The notes under the pieces are model-generated. The model made no database searches, was not told where the DNA came from, and worked only from the letters and a program-made list of their open reading frames with translations. A stretch of DNA of 52,782 nucleotides from Bacteroidales bacterium UBA1184. Lineage in GTDB: Bacteria; Bacteroidota; Bacteroidia; Bacteroidales; ML635J-15. Position 1 is the stretch's first letter; every line of letters starts with the position of its first letter. Made by a program: the position numbers and the translations under genes. This document shows, piece after piece, positions 1 through 7,920 of the stretch. The stretch covers positions 1 through 52,782 of the forward strand of contig DBYO01000030.1 in the NCBI GenBank assembly GCA_002310235.1, in the 5' to 3' direction.

Positions 1-1
1 A

Positions 2-160
2 CTATTCTTCTTCAAAGTCTTCCTTTCCAACTCCGCAGAGAGGGCAGGTCCAGTCGTCCGGCAAGTCTTCGAATGCGGTTCCCGGAGCTATTTTGCCGTC
101 TGGGTCACCTGCTGTCGGGTCGTAAACATATCCGCAAATCTTACAAACATACTTCTTCAT
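2..160 (-). CDS. rubredoxin
   Basis: Small 52-residue one-iron electron carrier. Two CxxCG knuckles are visible, CKICG at residues 6-10 and CPLCG at 39-43, with the usual YVYDP and DDWTCP surroundings, so the four iron-ligating cysteines are all present and the length is normal for a rubredoxin. It begins 26 bases downstream of the flavodiiron protein gene on the same strand, so the two are probably cotranscribed. Rubredoxins are the known electron donors of flavodiiron proteins, which reduce O2 or NO in anaerobes, and the arrangement suggests that partnership here. The stop codon lies at the window edge, but the gene is complete. Confidence 0.96.
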   Translation of the reverse strand: MKKYVCKICGYVYDPTAGDPDGKIAPGTAFEDLPDDWTCPLCGVGKEDFEEE

Positions 161-186
161 ATTCGTGTCTGTTTTAGGGTTAGTAA

Positions 187-1383
187 TTATTTGTTCAAAA
201 TCTCATTTACAAATTTGTCAACGCTGTCCTTCTGGCTTTCGTTCAATGCCGACTTGATTGTGAGCGTGGTGTCGCAGATGACATTGTTGTTGAATGCCAG
301 CATTTCACGCATCTGCTTTCCTGCTGTCGGTGCCCAGGTGCCGTTTTCGGCTACGGCAAACACGCGGTTCTGCAGGTTGTGCGATTTCATCTCGTCGATG
401 AAAATCTTTACTGGAGTATAGACTTCGGCATTGTAGGTGGACGAAAGAATTACAATCCTACGGCAACGGAATGCTTCCGAAAGCAAGTAGGACGGATGTG
501 TAACCGAAGCGTCGTACATTGCAATGTTTTTTTGTCCGGCCTCGGCAAGGCGTGAAGCGACAATGTTGGCAGCCGATTCGGTGTGACCGTACAGCGAGCC
601 GTATATTATTAATATGGTATCGTCCTCGGCTTCGTAGCGGCTCCACTTGTCGTACTTGTCAACGAAATAGCCGATATTTTCGCGCCAGATTGGTCCGTGA
701 AGCGGGCATAACATCTTTATTTCCAGTGTTGAAGCCTTTTTCAAAAGGTTCTGTACCTGTGTGCCGTACTTGCCTACGATGTTGGAGTAGTAGCGGCGTG
801 CTTCGTCGAGCCAGTCGCGGTCGAAGTTGACTTCGTCGGCGAAAAGGTTTCCGTTGAGAGCCTTGAATGTTCCGAAAGCATCTGCCGAGAACAATGTCTT
901 GGTTGTAATGTCGTAGCTAACAATGACTTCTGGCCAGTGAACCATAGGTGCGGTGCAGAAATTGAATTCGTGCTTGCCGAAACTCATCTTGTCGCCTTCC
1001 TTTACGGTAATGAAGCGTTCGGTTGCTATGCAGTCGAAGAACTGCAGAATCATCTTCTGTGCCTGTGCACTGCAGATGATTTTTGCTTCGGGATATTCGT
1101 AGGCGGTGCGGCAAAGCAGCGAACTATGGTCGGGTTCAACATGGTTTACGATTATGTAGTCCAGTTTTTCGTTGTCGCCGACAAGCGAATAGAGGTTCTC
1201 AAAGAATTGTTCCGAAACCGAGTTGTCGGAAGTGTCGATGAGTACATTTTTCTCGTCCTTCAGCAGGTATGCATTGTACGATACACCCTGCGGAACTGGC
1301 ATTATGTTCTCGAAGAGGTTGATTCTGCGGTCGCTTGCACCAATCCAGTACAAATCTTCGCCTATTTTTCTTGCATTGTTCAT
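187..1383 (-). CDS. flavodiiron protein (A-type flavoprotein, FprA-like)
   Basis: Cytoplasmic O2- and/or NO-reducing enzyme of 398 residues. The N-terminal metallo-beta-lactamase-like domain carries the diiron ligands in the order expected for the family: HVEPDH at 81-86, H149, D168 and H229. The C-terminal flavodoxin domain, from about residue 257, has the FMN-loop sequence YGSLYGHTES. The frame stays open upstream to 1626, but the extra 81 codons are low complexity and run across a Bacteroidetes promoter (TATCTTTG on the minus strand at 1410-1417), so the ATG at 1383 is taken as start. The rubredoxin gene follows directly. Whether O2 or NO is the preferred substrate cannot be told from sequence. 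Confidence 0.95.
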   Translation of the reverse strand: MNNARKIGEDLYWIGASDRRINLFENIMPVPQGVSYNAYLLKDEKNVLIDTSDNSVSEQFFENLYSLVGDNEKLDYIIVNHVEPDHSSLLCRTAYEYPEAKIICSAQAQKMILQFFDCIATERFITVKEGDKMSFGKHEFNFCTAPMVHWPEVIVSYDITTKTLFSADAFGTFKALNGNLFADEVNFDRDWLDEARRYYSNIVGKYGTQVQNLLKKASTLEIKMLCPLHGPIWRENIGYFVDKYDKWSRYEAEDDTILIIYGSLYGHTESAANIVASRLAEAGQKNIAMYDASVTHPSYLLSEAFRCRRIVILSSTYNAEVYTPVKIFIDEMKSHNLQNRVFAVAENGTWAPTAGKQMREMLAFNNNVICDTTLTIKSALNESQKDSVDKFVNEILNK

Positions 1384-1409
1384 ATGTTCTCTATTTTGTA
1401 TCGAAATAG

Positions 1410-1442
1410 CAAAGATAGTATTTTCGTTGAGAGGATTGCAAA
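1410..1442 (-). promoter_or_regulatory. predicted promoter of the flavodiiron-rubredoxin operon
   Basis: On the minus strand a TTTG (plus-strand CAAA at 1439-1442) is followed after 21 bases by TATCTTTG (plus 1410-1417). This resembles the Bacteroidetes sigma-ABfr consensus TTTG-N19-TAnnTTTG. It lies about 27 bases upstream of the chosen ATG and argues against the longer reading frame. Confidence 0.6.
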
Positions 1443-1474
1443 ATTTTTCAACAATTTTTGTGATTTTGATTTGT

Positions 1475-1551
1475 GACGCAAAATTTTGCGTCTGTTGTGT
1501 TGTGGCGCACCGCGACAATACGTTATTGTAGAGACGTTGCGTGCAACGTCT
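1475..1551. repeat. intergenic cluster of three palindromes
   Basis: The spacer 1384-1699 between the divergent flavodiiron and MFS genes holds three palindromes in a row: the perfect 18-mer gacgcaaaattttgcgtc at 1475-1492, an imperfect GC-rich one at 1499-1516 (gttgtggcgcaccgcgac), and agacgttgc-gt-gcaacgtct at 1532-1551. The first is shared with 23970-23987 and the second is nearly repeated at 9129-9146. They look like REP-type dispersed palindromes. Apart from these and the two promoters nothing else is seen in this 316-base spacer. Confidence 0.7.
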
Positions 1552-1661
1552 TAAAATATAAATCGCAGTCTTTTGTATTGGGATGTTGTTGGAAACTAAG
1601 ATTTTAGCTAGTAATGTTATCAACATTTTTCAAAAAAATAATTGCCTTGCCAATTTTTTAG

Positions 1662-1669
1662 TAAATTTG
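1662..1669 (+). promoter_or_regulatory. predicted -7 box of the MFS transporter gene
   Basis: TAAATTTG at 1662-1669 matches TAnnTTTG and lies 30 bases before the ATG at 1700. The -33 partner is unclear; the nearest TTG (1642-1644) is spaced by 17 bases. Confidence 0.45.
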
Positions 1670-1699
1670 CGGTCAAATAATTTTAAATAGAAAATAGTT

Positions 1700-3337
1700 A
1701 TGTCAGAAAAACTTACATTGAGAGACAATGCGACCATGCGCTGGCTCGCATTGCTGTTGTTGGCTTTGGCGATGTTCTGTTCATACATATTTATGGACAT
1801 TCTGTCGCCTATCAAGGACTTGATGCAGGACACCCGCGGTTGGGACAGTGCTTCGTTTGGCAGAATGCAGGGTGCGGAGGTTTTCCTCAACGTCTATGTC
1901 TTTTTCCTCATTTTTGCTGGTATCATCCTCGACAAAATGGGAGTCCGTTTCACTGCTGTACTTTCGGGTGCTGTAATGTTGATAGGTGGTTTCATAAAGT
2001 ACTATGCTGTTAGTGAGAGCTTTATCGGTACCGGTCTTGAAGAATGGTTCACCAATCATCTTAACTGGGATGGCGAATTTCCTATTATAGGTACTATCTT
2101 CCCGTTTGCTGAAGGTATGCCGGCATCTGCAAAACTTGCTGCAATAGGTTTCATGCTTTTCGGTTGCGGTTGTGAAATGGCAGGTATTACTGTTAGCCGT
2201 GGTATTGTTAAATGGTTCAAGGGCCGCGAAACAGCTTTGGCTATGGGTTCGGAAATGGCTCTCGCTCGTCTCGGTGTTGCAACCTGTATGATTTTCTCAC
2301 CGTATTTTGCAAAACTTGGTGGCGAAATTCATGTAGATAACGCTGTAAAGTTCGGCGTTGTACTGCTTTGCATTGCCTTGATGATGTTCATTGTATATTT
2401 CTTCATGGATAAGAAACTTGATTCTCAGACTGGTGAAGCAGAAGAAAAGGACGATCCATTTAAATTCAAAGATTTGGGCAAGATTTTCACAAGCTTAGGG
2501 TTCTGGCTTGTAGCTTTGCTTTGCGTACTTTACTACTCGGCAATCTTCCCATTCCAGAAATATGCTGTTAATATGCTTCAGTGCAACTTGACATTGAATC
2601 CTGCTGATGCAAGTACATATTGGGGCGGTAGTACAGAATCGTTCCCGATTTCTGTGACAATCGTTCAGTATATTATTATGTTGATTGTTGCTATCTGCTC
2701 ATTTGCAAGCAATTTCTCAAAGAAGAAAGGCTTGAAGTTCGGTTTGATGGGATTTGCTGTTATTGCATTGGTAGTTTACTGCTACATGGGTTACATGAGA
2801 GGTACTGCCGAGACCATTTTTGCAGTATTCCCATTGTTGGCTGTAGCAATTACTCCTATCCTTGGTAACTATGTTGACCATAAGGGTAAGGCTGCAACAA
2901 TGCTTATGCTCGGTTCGATATTGCTTGTAATCTGCCACCTCACTTTCGCATTCATCCTCCCGATGTTCAAGGGTAGTGCTGTTGGTGGTACTGTAATCGC
3001 TTACGTAACCATTCTCGTACTCGGAGCTTCGTTCTCGTTGGTACCTGCTGCTTTGTGGCCTAGCGTTCCAAAGTTGGTTGACGAAAAGATTATCGGTTCG
3101 GCTTATGCTGCAATATTCTGGATTCAGAATATAGGTCTTGGTTTGTTCCCAGCACTTATCGGTTTGGTTCTCAACGGAACTAACGCTGAAGGTACAGCAG
3201 CTCACGAGCTTGATTACACTTGGGCTCTCATTATGCTTGCTGCACTTGGTATTGCTGCATTGCTCATTTCAATATACCTCAAGGCTGTTGATAAGAAAAA
3301 AGGTTATGGCCTTGAACAGCCGAACATTAAAGAATAA
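1700..3337 (+). CDS. major facilitator superfamily (MFS) transporter
   Basis: Integral inner-membrane transporter of 545 residues with about twelve hydrophobic segments grouped in two halves around a charged cytoplasmic loop (near residues 235-255, rich in K, E and D). The loop between segments 2 and 3 reads AGIILDKMGVRFT, the usual MFS A-motif position (G-x-x-x-D-x-x-G-x-R), and a related NYVDHKGKAATM follows in the second half. The general look recalls the MFSD1-like branch of bacterial MFS proteins, but the substrate is not recognisable. It stands alone between a divergent flavodiiron operon and a bidirectional terminator, so no partner genes help. Confidence 0.85.
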   Translation: MSEKLTLRDNATMRWLALLLLALAMFCSYIFMDILSPIKDLMQDTRGWDSASFGRMQGAEVFLNVYVFFLIFAGIILDKMGVRFTAVLSGAVMLIGGFIKYYAVSESFIGTGLEEWFTNHLNWDGEFPIIGTIFPFAEGMPASAKLAAIGFMLFGCGCEMAGITVSRGIVKWFKGRETALAMGSEMALARLGVATCMIFSPYFAKLGGEIHVDNAVKFGVVLLCIALMMFIVYFFMDKKLDSQTGEAEEKDDPFKFKDLGKIFTSLGFWLVALLCVLYYSAIFPFQKYAVNMLQCNLTLNPADASTYWGGSTESFPISVTIVQYIIMLIVAICSFASNFSKKKGLKFGLMGFAVIALVVYCYMGYMRGTAETIFAVFPLLAVAITPILGNYVDHKGKAATMLMLGSILLVICHLTFAFILPMFKGSAVGGTVIAYVTILVLGASFSLVPAALWPSVPKLVDEKIIGSAYAAIFWIQNIGLGLFPALIGLVLNGTNAEGTAAHELDYTWALIMLAALGIAALLISIYLKAVDKKKGYGLEQPNIKE

Positions 3338-3360
3338 TGTTATCGCAATAAAATAAAAAA

Positions 3361-3385
3361 GGGATTCTGCGGAATCCCTTTTTTT
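3361..3385. terminator. bidirectional rho-independent terminator
   Basis: Stem gggattc / gaatccc (3361-3367 with 3372-3378), loop tgcg, followed by seven T on the plus strand and preceded by an A-rich run on the plus strand (3351-3360). It lies between the convergent MFS transporter and CapA-like genes and can serve both. Confidence 0.85.
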
Positions 3386-3404
3386 GTGCTGTATTGTTTC
3401 TTAT

Positions 3405-4454
3405 CTATTTCGGAGGAAGAATTTTTCCGTCGTTTGAAATCCTCGGCAAATTGTCGTAGATGTCGGCAGCGGTAAGTTCCTGTATTATTTTTAGAACTCG
3501 CTTTTGTGGGTCAATGTGCGGACCTTTGTTCGGTTTTGTCTGGTAGGTCGATATTATTTCACCACTGATGAAATTTCCGGTGCTTGCACTTAGCTTGAAT
3601 CGGAAAATAGGAGCGAGGCCCATTTCGTCGTTTATATTAATGGTGTTGTATGTGAAGAAATTTCCCATGCTGTAGGCAATGAATTTGCCCTTGTATATTT
3701 CGATTGCACGTGTTACGTGAGGACCATGACCAAGAACAATGTCGGCACCATTGTCGATGGCATCGTGGGCAAACTGGTAGGCATTGCCGCGGTTCTGTTC
3801 TATGTAGTAGTCGTCTTGGCGTGTCAGGTGTCTATACTTTTTGCCTTCGCCGCCGCAGTGCATCGAGACGATAACGATGTCGCACGATTTACGGAGTGTC
3901 TTTATTGTGTTGGCAACCAATTGCTTGTCGTGCAGGTAGGCAATGGCTGTGTTGGGTGAGAACGCACAGAAACCGTATTTTACACCGTTTATCGTGAATG
4001 TACACGATGGTTTTGTTGCATAGCCGGCCCAGTTAAATCCCATCTTGTCGAGGATTTTTGCCGTGTTTTCACGTCCATACACACGGAAGTCGTTAGCATG
4101 GTTGTTGCCTACGCTGATTAGGTTGAATCCGGCTTCCTTGTATCCGTTGGCAAATACCGATGGCATTCCGAAACAGAAAGGACAGCATTCGGGAACTAAC
4201 GTGTCGGCAAGTACACCTTCCATGTTGCAGAAGACAATGTCTCCGTTGAAGTAAGGCTTAACCTCGTCGAGAAAACCCTTGTAGTTTTCGTTTGGTGGCA
4301 GGTAGCTTCTGTCGGGGAAGATGGAACCGAACATTATGTCGCCTACGGCAACAACTGTAATTGTATCGGAATGAGCATTTTGTTGTGAATATATGCTAGT
4401 GCATATTGTTGAAAATGTGGCGATTAGCACACAAATAATTGCAGTTTTTTTCAA
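3405..4454 (-). CDS. CapA-like (PGA_cap) metallophosphoesterase-fold protein, secreted
   Basis: Protein of 349 residues with a signal peptide (MKKTAIICVLIATFSTICTS, cleavage probably after YSQ near 24). Family motifs in order: GDIMFG (38-43), NMEG (77-80), GNNHAND (116-122), a later HCGGEG, GHGPHVTRAIE and YSMGNFF. These define the PGA_cap / CapA family of calcineurin-like enzymes, named after poly-gamma-glutamate capsule synthesis but often of unknown function in Bacteroidota. The start is TTG: an in-frame stop 18 bases upstream, with no ATG between, leaves no alternative that keeps the signal peptide. It is the last gene of a minus-strand group behind the Ca2+ ATPase and an orphan protein. 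No capsule genes adjoin it. Confidence 0.85.
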   Translation of the reverse strand: MKKTAIICVLIATFSTICTSIYSQQNAHSDTITVVAVGDIMFGSIFPDRSYLPPNENYKGFLDEVKPYFNGDIVFCNMEGVLADTLVPECCPFCFGMPSVFANGYKEAGFNLISVGNNHANDFRVYGRENTAKILDKMGFNWAGYATKPSCTFTINGVKYGFCAFSPNTAIAYLHDKQLVANTIKTLRKSCDIVIVSMHCGGEGKKYRHLTRQDDYYIEQNRGNAYQFAHDAIDNGADIVLGHGPHVTRAIEIYKGKFIAYSMGNFFTYNTININDEMGLAPIFRFKLSASTGNFISGEIISTYQTKPNKGPHIDPQKRVLKIIQELTAADIYDNLPRISNDGKILPPK

Positions 4455-4472
4455 TGCTTTTATGTTTTTATG

Positions 4473-5054
4473 TTAGTACCAGAGGTTTTGAAAATATTTG
4501 TGGAATAAGTCCAAGCCTTCGTTTACTCTGTTTTCGTCAGCCTCGTCGTTGTTGCGATAATTTTCGAAAGCCCACATCATCTTGTCAAGGATTCCTTGCC
4601 ATTCTTCGAATGACATATCGCAAGGGCAACCAGGGTCCAGTTCCTTGAAGCGTTTTAGGCGAGGGGCTATTAGTTCGCAAATAGAACAATCGAGGTTGTA
4701 TAAATCATCGTATTCAAAGCCGTCTTTTGCAATTTCGTCTTTGTCTTCACCAAGCGAATATCCAAGTACTTTTTCGTGCAATATTATTGTTCTACCTTTA
4801 TCGTCAATATCTGTTTCGTGGTATGGAGTGCCGTATTCCTTTAGATATGTTGCCAGCTTGTTGTACAATTCCATTTCTTCAATGTCGCTTATATTGAAAG
4901 TTGGAATTGTTTCGCCATCCAGAATCTTATATATGTGGTCCTTGTATATGCCGAATGTGGATTTGCCGTCAGTGATAATGGCGGTGTTGTCATCTATCCT
5001 GAACACGTTGTTCGGTTCGTATGATTTTGCATCTATATCAAGACTTGTAATCAT
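4473..5054 (-). CDS. uncharacterised acidic protein with a C-terminal EEWxxILDKM motif
   Basis: 193 residues, acidic, no signal peptide or membrane segment. The N-terminal half looks like a small beta-rich or kinase-like domain (TAIITDGKSTFGIYKDHIYK, later HEKVLGYSLG). The C-terminal half (about 130-193) has CDMSFEEWQGILDKMMWAFE and then EGLDLFHKYFQNLW. I recall this pattern from uncharacterised phage-type or Firmicutes proteins, where it stands near the C-terminus. Function unknown. It starts 9 bases after the Ca2+ ATPase stop and ends 18 bases before the CapA-like start, so it is probably cotranscribed with both. Cys-rich spots (LDCSIC, GCPC) hint at a metal site, but this is inference. Confidence 0.75.
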   Translation of the reverse strand: MITSLDIDAKSYEPNNVFRIDDNTAIITDGKSTFGIYKDHIYKILDGETIPTFNISDIEEMELYNKLATYLKEYGTPYHETDIDDKGRTIILHEKVLGYSLGEDKDEIAKDGFEYDDLYNLDCSICELIAPRLKRFKELDPGCPCDMSFEEWQGILDKMMWAFENYRNNDEADENRVNEGLDLFHKYFQNLWY

Positions 5055-5063
5055 ATTATTTCT

Positions 5064-7757
5064 TTACCGTTTTCTGATAGCCCTAACGATTTCACCAATC
5101 CACAGCACTATGGATGTTGCTCCAACTATTATCAGCCAGTCGAGAATTTCGAGGTGGCAAACGTTGAACATCTGTCCGCCAACTTCAACAATCAGTATCT
5201 GACCGAAGAAAATTACAATGGCGATTACCAGGAACCACTTGCACGACAGCATTCCCGAGAATGCCGACTTGCCAGTCATAAATGCCTTGGCATTGAACAT
5301 GTTCCAGAACTGGAGCATTACGAAAATCGTGAAGAATAAGCTCAGTTCCTTGTCGGTAAGTTCGGCGAAGTGTCCGAAAATGCCGCTTATGTTGGTAAGT
5401 GAAATTATGTTTGAATGCTGGAACAGCATCAATATTCCGAGAAGCAATACGAAGAATAGTCCGCCAATGCCGAAAATTCTTCCTGCCATTGGCTTGTTGA
5501 TGATTGGGTCGGTTACCTTGCGAGGCTTTTCGTTCATCACCGACTTAGATGGTGGGAGCGAGGCAAGTGCCAAAGCTGCAAAGGTGTCCATTATGAGGTT
5601 TACCCAGAGCATCTGTGTTACTGTGAGCGGCGATTCGGTTCCGAGGAATGCTCCGACCAGCACGATAAGGCAGGCAGCAACGTTTATTGTCATCTGGAAC
5701 ATTATGAAACGCTGTATGTTCTTGTAGAGCGAACGTCCCCACATTACGGCGTTTGCTATGGTGCTGAACGAGTTGTCGAGGATGGTCATGTCGCTGGCTT
5801 CCTTTGCCACGGCGGTTCCGTCGCCCATCGAAAGACCTACGTCGGCGGCGTTGAGTGCTGGTGCATCGTTTGTGCCGTCGCCGGTAACAGCAACCACCAT
5901 GTCGAGTTCTTTGAGCATTTTCACGACGCGTTCCTTGTCGCTCGGACGGGCGCGCGAAATGATTTTAACATTGGCGATTACTGCCTTTAGCTGCTCATCG
6001 GTCATTTCTGTAATGTCCTGACCGAGAAGTATGTTGGCATCGGTGTCGTTTTCTGTCCAAAGTCCAAGCTGACGACCGATTTCCTTTGCTGTGCCTGGTG
6101 CATCGCCTGTTACAATCTTAACGGAAATACCTGCATTGAGGCAGTCGCGTATTGCTGCTGGCACTTCGGGACGAATCGGGTCGGAAATTGCAACAACACC
6201 AAGCATCTGCAAGTTATTTATGCAAAGTTTTCCATCTTCGAAAACTTTCTGACCGTCGGCAACTGGTAAGTATGCAAAACCTAAAGTACGCATTGCCTTG
6301 CTTTGGTATTCGGCAAGTTTTGTCTCGTATTTCGACTTGTCTGTGTCAGAAATGTTGCTATGGGCAATGAGTATGTCTGGTGCGCCAATTACATATAGTA
6401 TGTTTCCGTCGGCAACCTTCGACTTTACTACGGTTGCCATGTATTTGTTCTTGGTTGTGAATGGAATCCTATCGACAATTTCGGTATTTTCACGAATTGT
6501 GCGGTAGTCGATGCCAAAGTCGTTGAGCCAAAGAAGAACAGCACCTTCGGTTGGGCTGCCTATCGTCTTGGCTTTCTGTGGATTGGAATAGTCTAGGTTG
6601 GCGCTAGTGTCCATTGCAATACATTCTTCGAGCAGACGAGATGCATTGTCGTCGGTTAACTTTTGGTCGGTAAGCGAATCGAAGAAAGTATCGTATATTT
6701 TCATTTGGTTCTGCGTGAGTGTGCCGGTCTTGTCTGTGCAAATCACCGAGGTTGCTCCCATGGTTTCGCAGGAGTGCATTGTACGAGGAAGCGTGTTTTG
6801 TTTCATCAGTCGCTTCATGCTGAAAGCAAGGCTGAGAGTTACGCTCATTGGCAAACCTTCGGGAACGGCCACAACAATCAATGTTACAGCAATCATTATT
6901 GTGTCGAGGACATACTTTACAAAAGCTATAATGCCTTCGGTTTCACCAAAATCGGCATCACCCTGGACAAAATAAACGATAAGTCTGCCCACGATGATAA
7001 GTCCTGCGATTATGTAGCTGGCAGTTGTGATGATTTTGCTCAGCCAGTCGAGTTTCTTGCTAAGAGGAGTGGGGTCGCCTTCTTCGACCTGTGCTGCCTT
7101 GAATACCTTTCCGCATTCGGTGCTGTCGCCTACGCGGATAACCCTGGCGGTGCAGTAGCCTTCGATTATTGTCGTGCCTTTAAGAACATGGTTTGAAGGG
7201 TAGGTGGCGTCCTTGTCAAAATGAGCAGGGTCTGTAGTCTTGTTGCACTGCGGTTCGCCGGTAAGCGACGATTCGTTCATGATCAGGTTGAACGATTCGA
7301 GCAGTTCGCAGTCGGCTGGCACTTCCTCACCGATTTCGAGGAGAACGATGTCGCCAACAACGATTTCCTTGCGCTGTACTTCGCATACGTTTCCGTTGCG
7401 GATAACCTTGACAAGAGTTTCATCGTTTACCTCGTTGAGGCTCTGGAATGTCTTTTCGTTGCTAAGTTCGAGGAAGAATCCGACCATTGTTGCCAGAAGT
7501 ACGGCTATAAGTATTCCCGCAGGTTCGAAGAATACTGTAGCCCCTTCGCCACACCAGCCGAACTGGTATATCGATATGCCTATCGAGAGCAAAAGTGCGA
7601 TTAGAAGTATTCGTATGAGCGGGTCGGAAAAGCAATCTATAAATTTACTCCAAAGCGATTCGCGTTGAGGAGGTGTAAGTATGTTTGTGCCGTTTTGTTC
7701 TCTACTTTCAAGAACCTGAGCGTCTGTAAGACCTTCGTAATGATGAGTCTGATTCAT
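5064..7757 (-). CDS. calcium-translocating P-type ATPase, PMCA type
   Basis: Inner-membrane P2-type ATPase of 897 residues, full length for the bacterial PMCA-like group. Seen in order: N-terminal cation-ATPase domain, TM1-2 near 47-100, actuator motif TGEP (166-169), TM4 with the cation-site motif VAVPEGLP (296-303), phosphorylation motif ICTDKTGTLT with Asp342, a nucleotide-binding domain, then TGDAPGTA and VTGDGTNDAPAL hinge motifs, and six C-terminal membrane segments. PEGL in TM4 is typical of Ca2+ (SERCA/PMCA) pumps; the transported ion is inferred from this. A minus-strand TACCTTTG box at plus 7785-7792 is a likely -7 element. Confidence 0.93.
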   Translation of the reverse strand: MNQTHHYEGLTDAQVLESREQNGTNILTPPQRESLWSKFIDCFSDPLIRILLIALLLSIGISIYQFGWCGEGATVFFEPAGILIAVLLATMVGFFLELSNEKTFQSLNEVNDETLVKVIRNGNVCEVQRKEIVVGDIVLLEIGEEVPADCELLESFNLIMNESSLTGEPQCNKTTDPAHFDKDATYPSNHVLKGTTIIEGYCTARVIRVGDSTECGKVFKAAQVEEGDPTPLSKKLDWLSKIITTASYIIAGLIIVGRLIVYFVQGDADFGETEGIIAFVKYVLDTIMIAVTLIVVAVPEGLPMSVTLSLAFSMKRLMKQNTLPRTMHSCETMGATSVICTDKTGTLTQNQMKIYDTFFDSLTDQKLTDDNASRLLEECIAMDTSANLDYSNPQKAKTIGSPTEGAVLLWLNDFGIDYRTIRENTEIVDRIPFTTKNKYMATVVKSKVADGNILYVIGAPDILIAHSNISDTDKSKYETKLAEYQSKAMRTLGFAYLPVADGQKVFEDGKLCINNLQMLGVVAISDPIRPEVPAAIRDCLNAGISVKIVTGDAPGTAKEIGRQLGLWTENDTDANILLGQDITEMTDEQLKAVIANVKIISRARPSDKERVVKMLKELDMVVAVTGDGTNDAPALNAADVGLSMGDGTAVAKEASDMTILDNSFSTIANAVMWGRSLYKNIQRFIMFQMTINVAACLIVLVGAFLGTESPLTVTQMLWVNLIMDTFAALALASLPPSKSVMNEKPRKVTDPIINKPMAGRIFGIGGLFFVLLLGILMLFQHSNIISLTNISGIFGHFAELTDKELSLFFTIFVMLQFWNMFNAKAFMTGKSAFSGMLSCKWFLVIAIVIFFGQILIVEVGGQMFNVCHLEILDWLIIVGATSIVLWIGEIVRAIRKR

Positions 7758-7850
7758 TCCCTGTTTATTATTTTATAAAGTCCGCAAAGGTAATGAAAAA
7801 TATGCTTAAAAATTTAAAAATTTTTATGGATTTTTTAGCCATAAAAATAA

Positions 7851-7903
7851 AAAAAACGGAGTCTGTCATTCTGAACTTGTTTCAGAATCTGGACTCCGTT
7901 TTT
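7851..7903 (-). terminator. terminator of the secreted esterase gene, long hairpin
   Basis: Outer stem acggagtc / gactccgt (7856-7863 with 7892-7899) enclosing a second inverted pair attctgaa / ttcagaat (7868-7875 with 7881-7888). On the minus strand it is followed by six or more U. The inner cattctgaac...gtttcagaatc part resembles a widely seen intergenic repeat in Bacteroidota. Confidence 0.8.
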
Positions 7904-7920
7904 ATGATAAATATTACCGG

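Noticed and set aside
1384..1626. N-terminal extension of 81 codons on the flavodiiron protein
   Set aside because: It crosses a good promoter and two palindromes, and the extra residues have no family counterpart; the ATG at 1383 gives the normal length.
1630..1890. 86-codon minus-strand frame at the start of the MFS gene
   Set aside because: Overlaps the MFS promoter and coding start; no signal of a real gene.
4582..5202. 206-codon open frame on the plus strand
   Set aside because: Antisense to the orphan acidic protein and the Ca2+ ATPase; Ser/Ile-rich composition typical of a mirror frame and no initiation signals.
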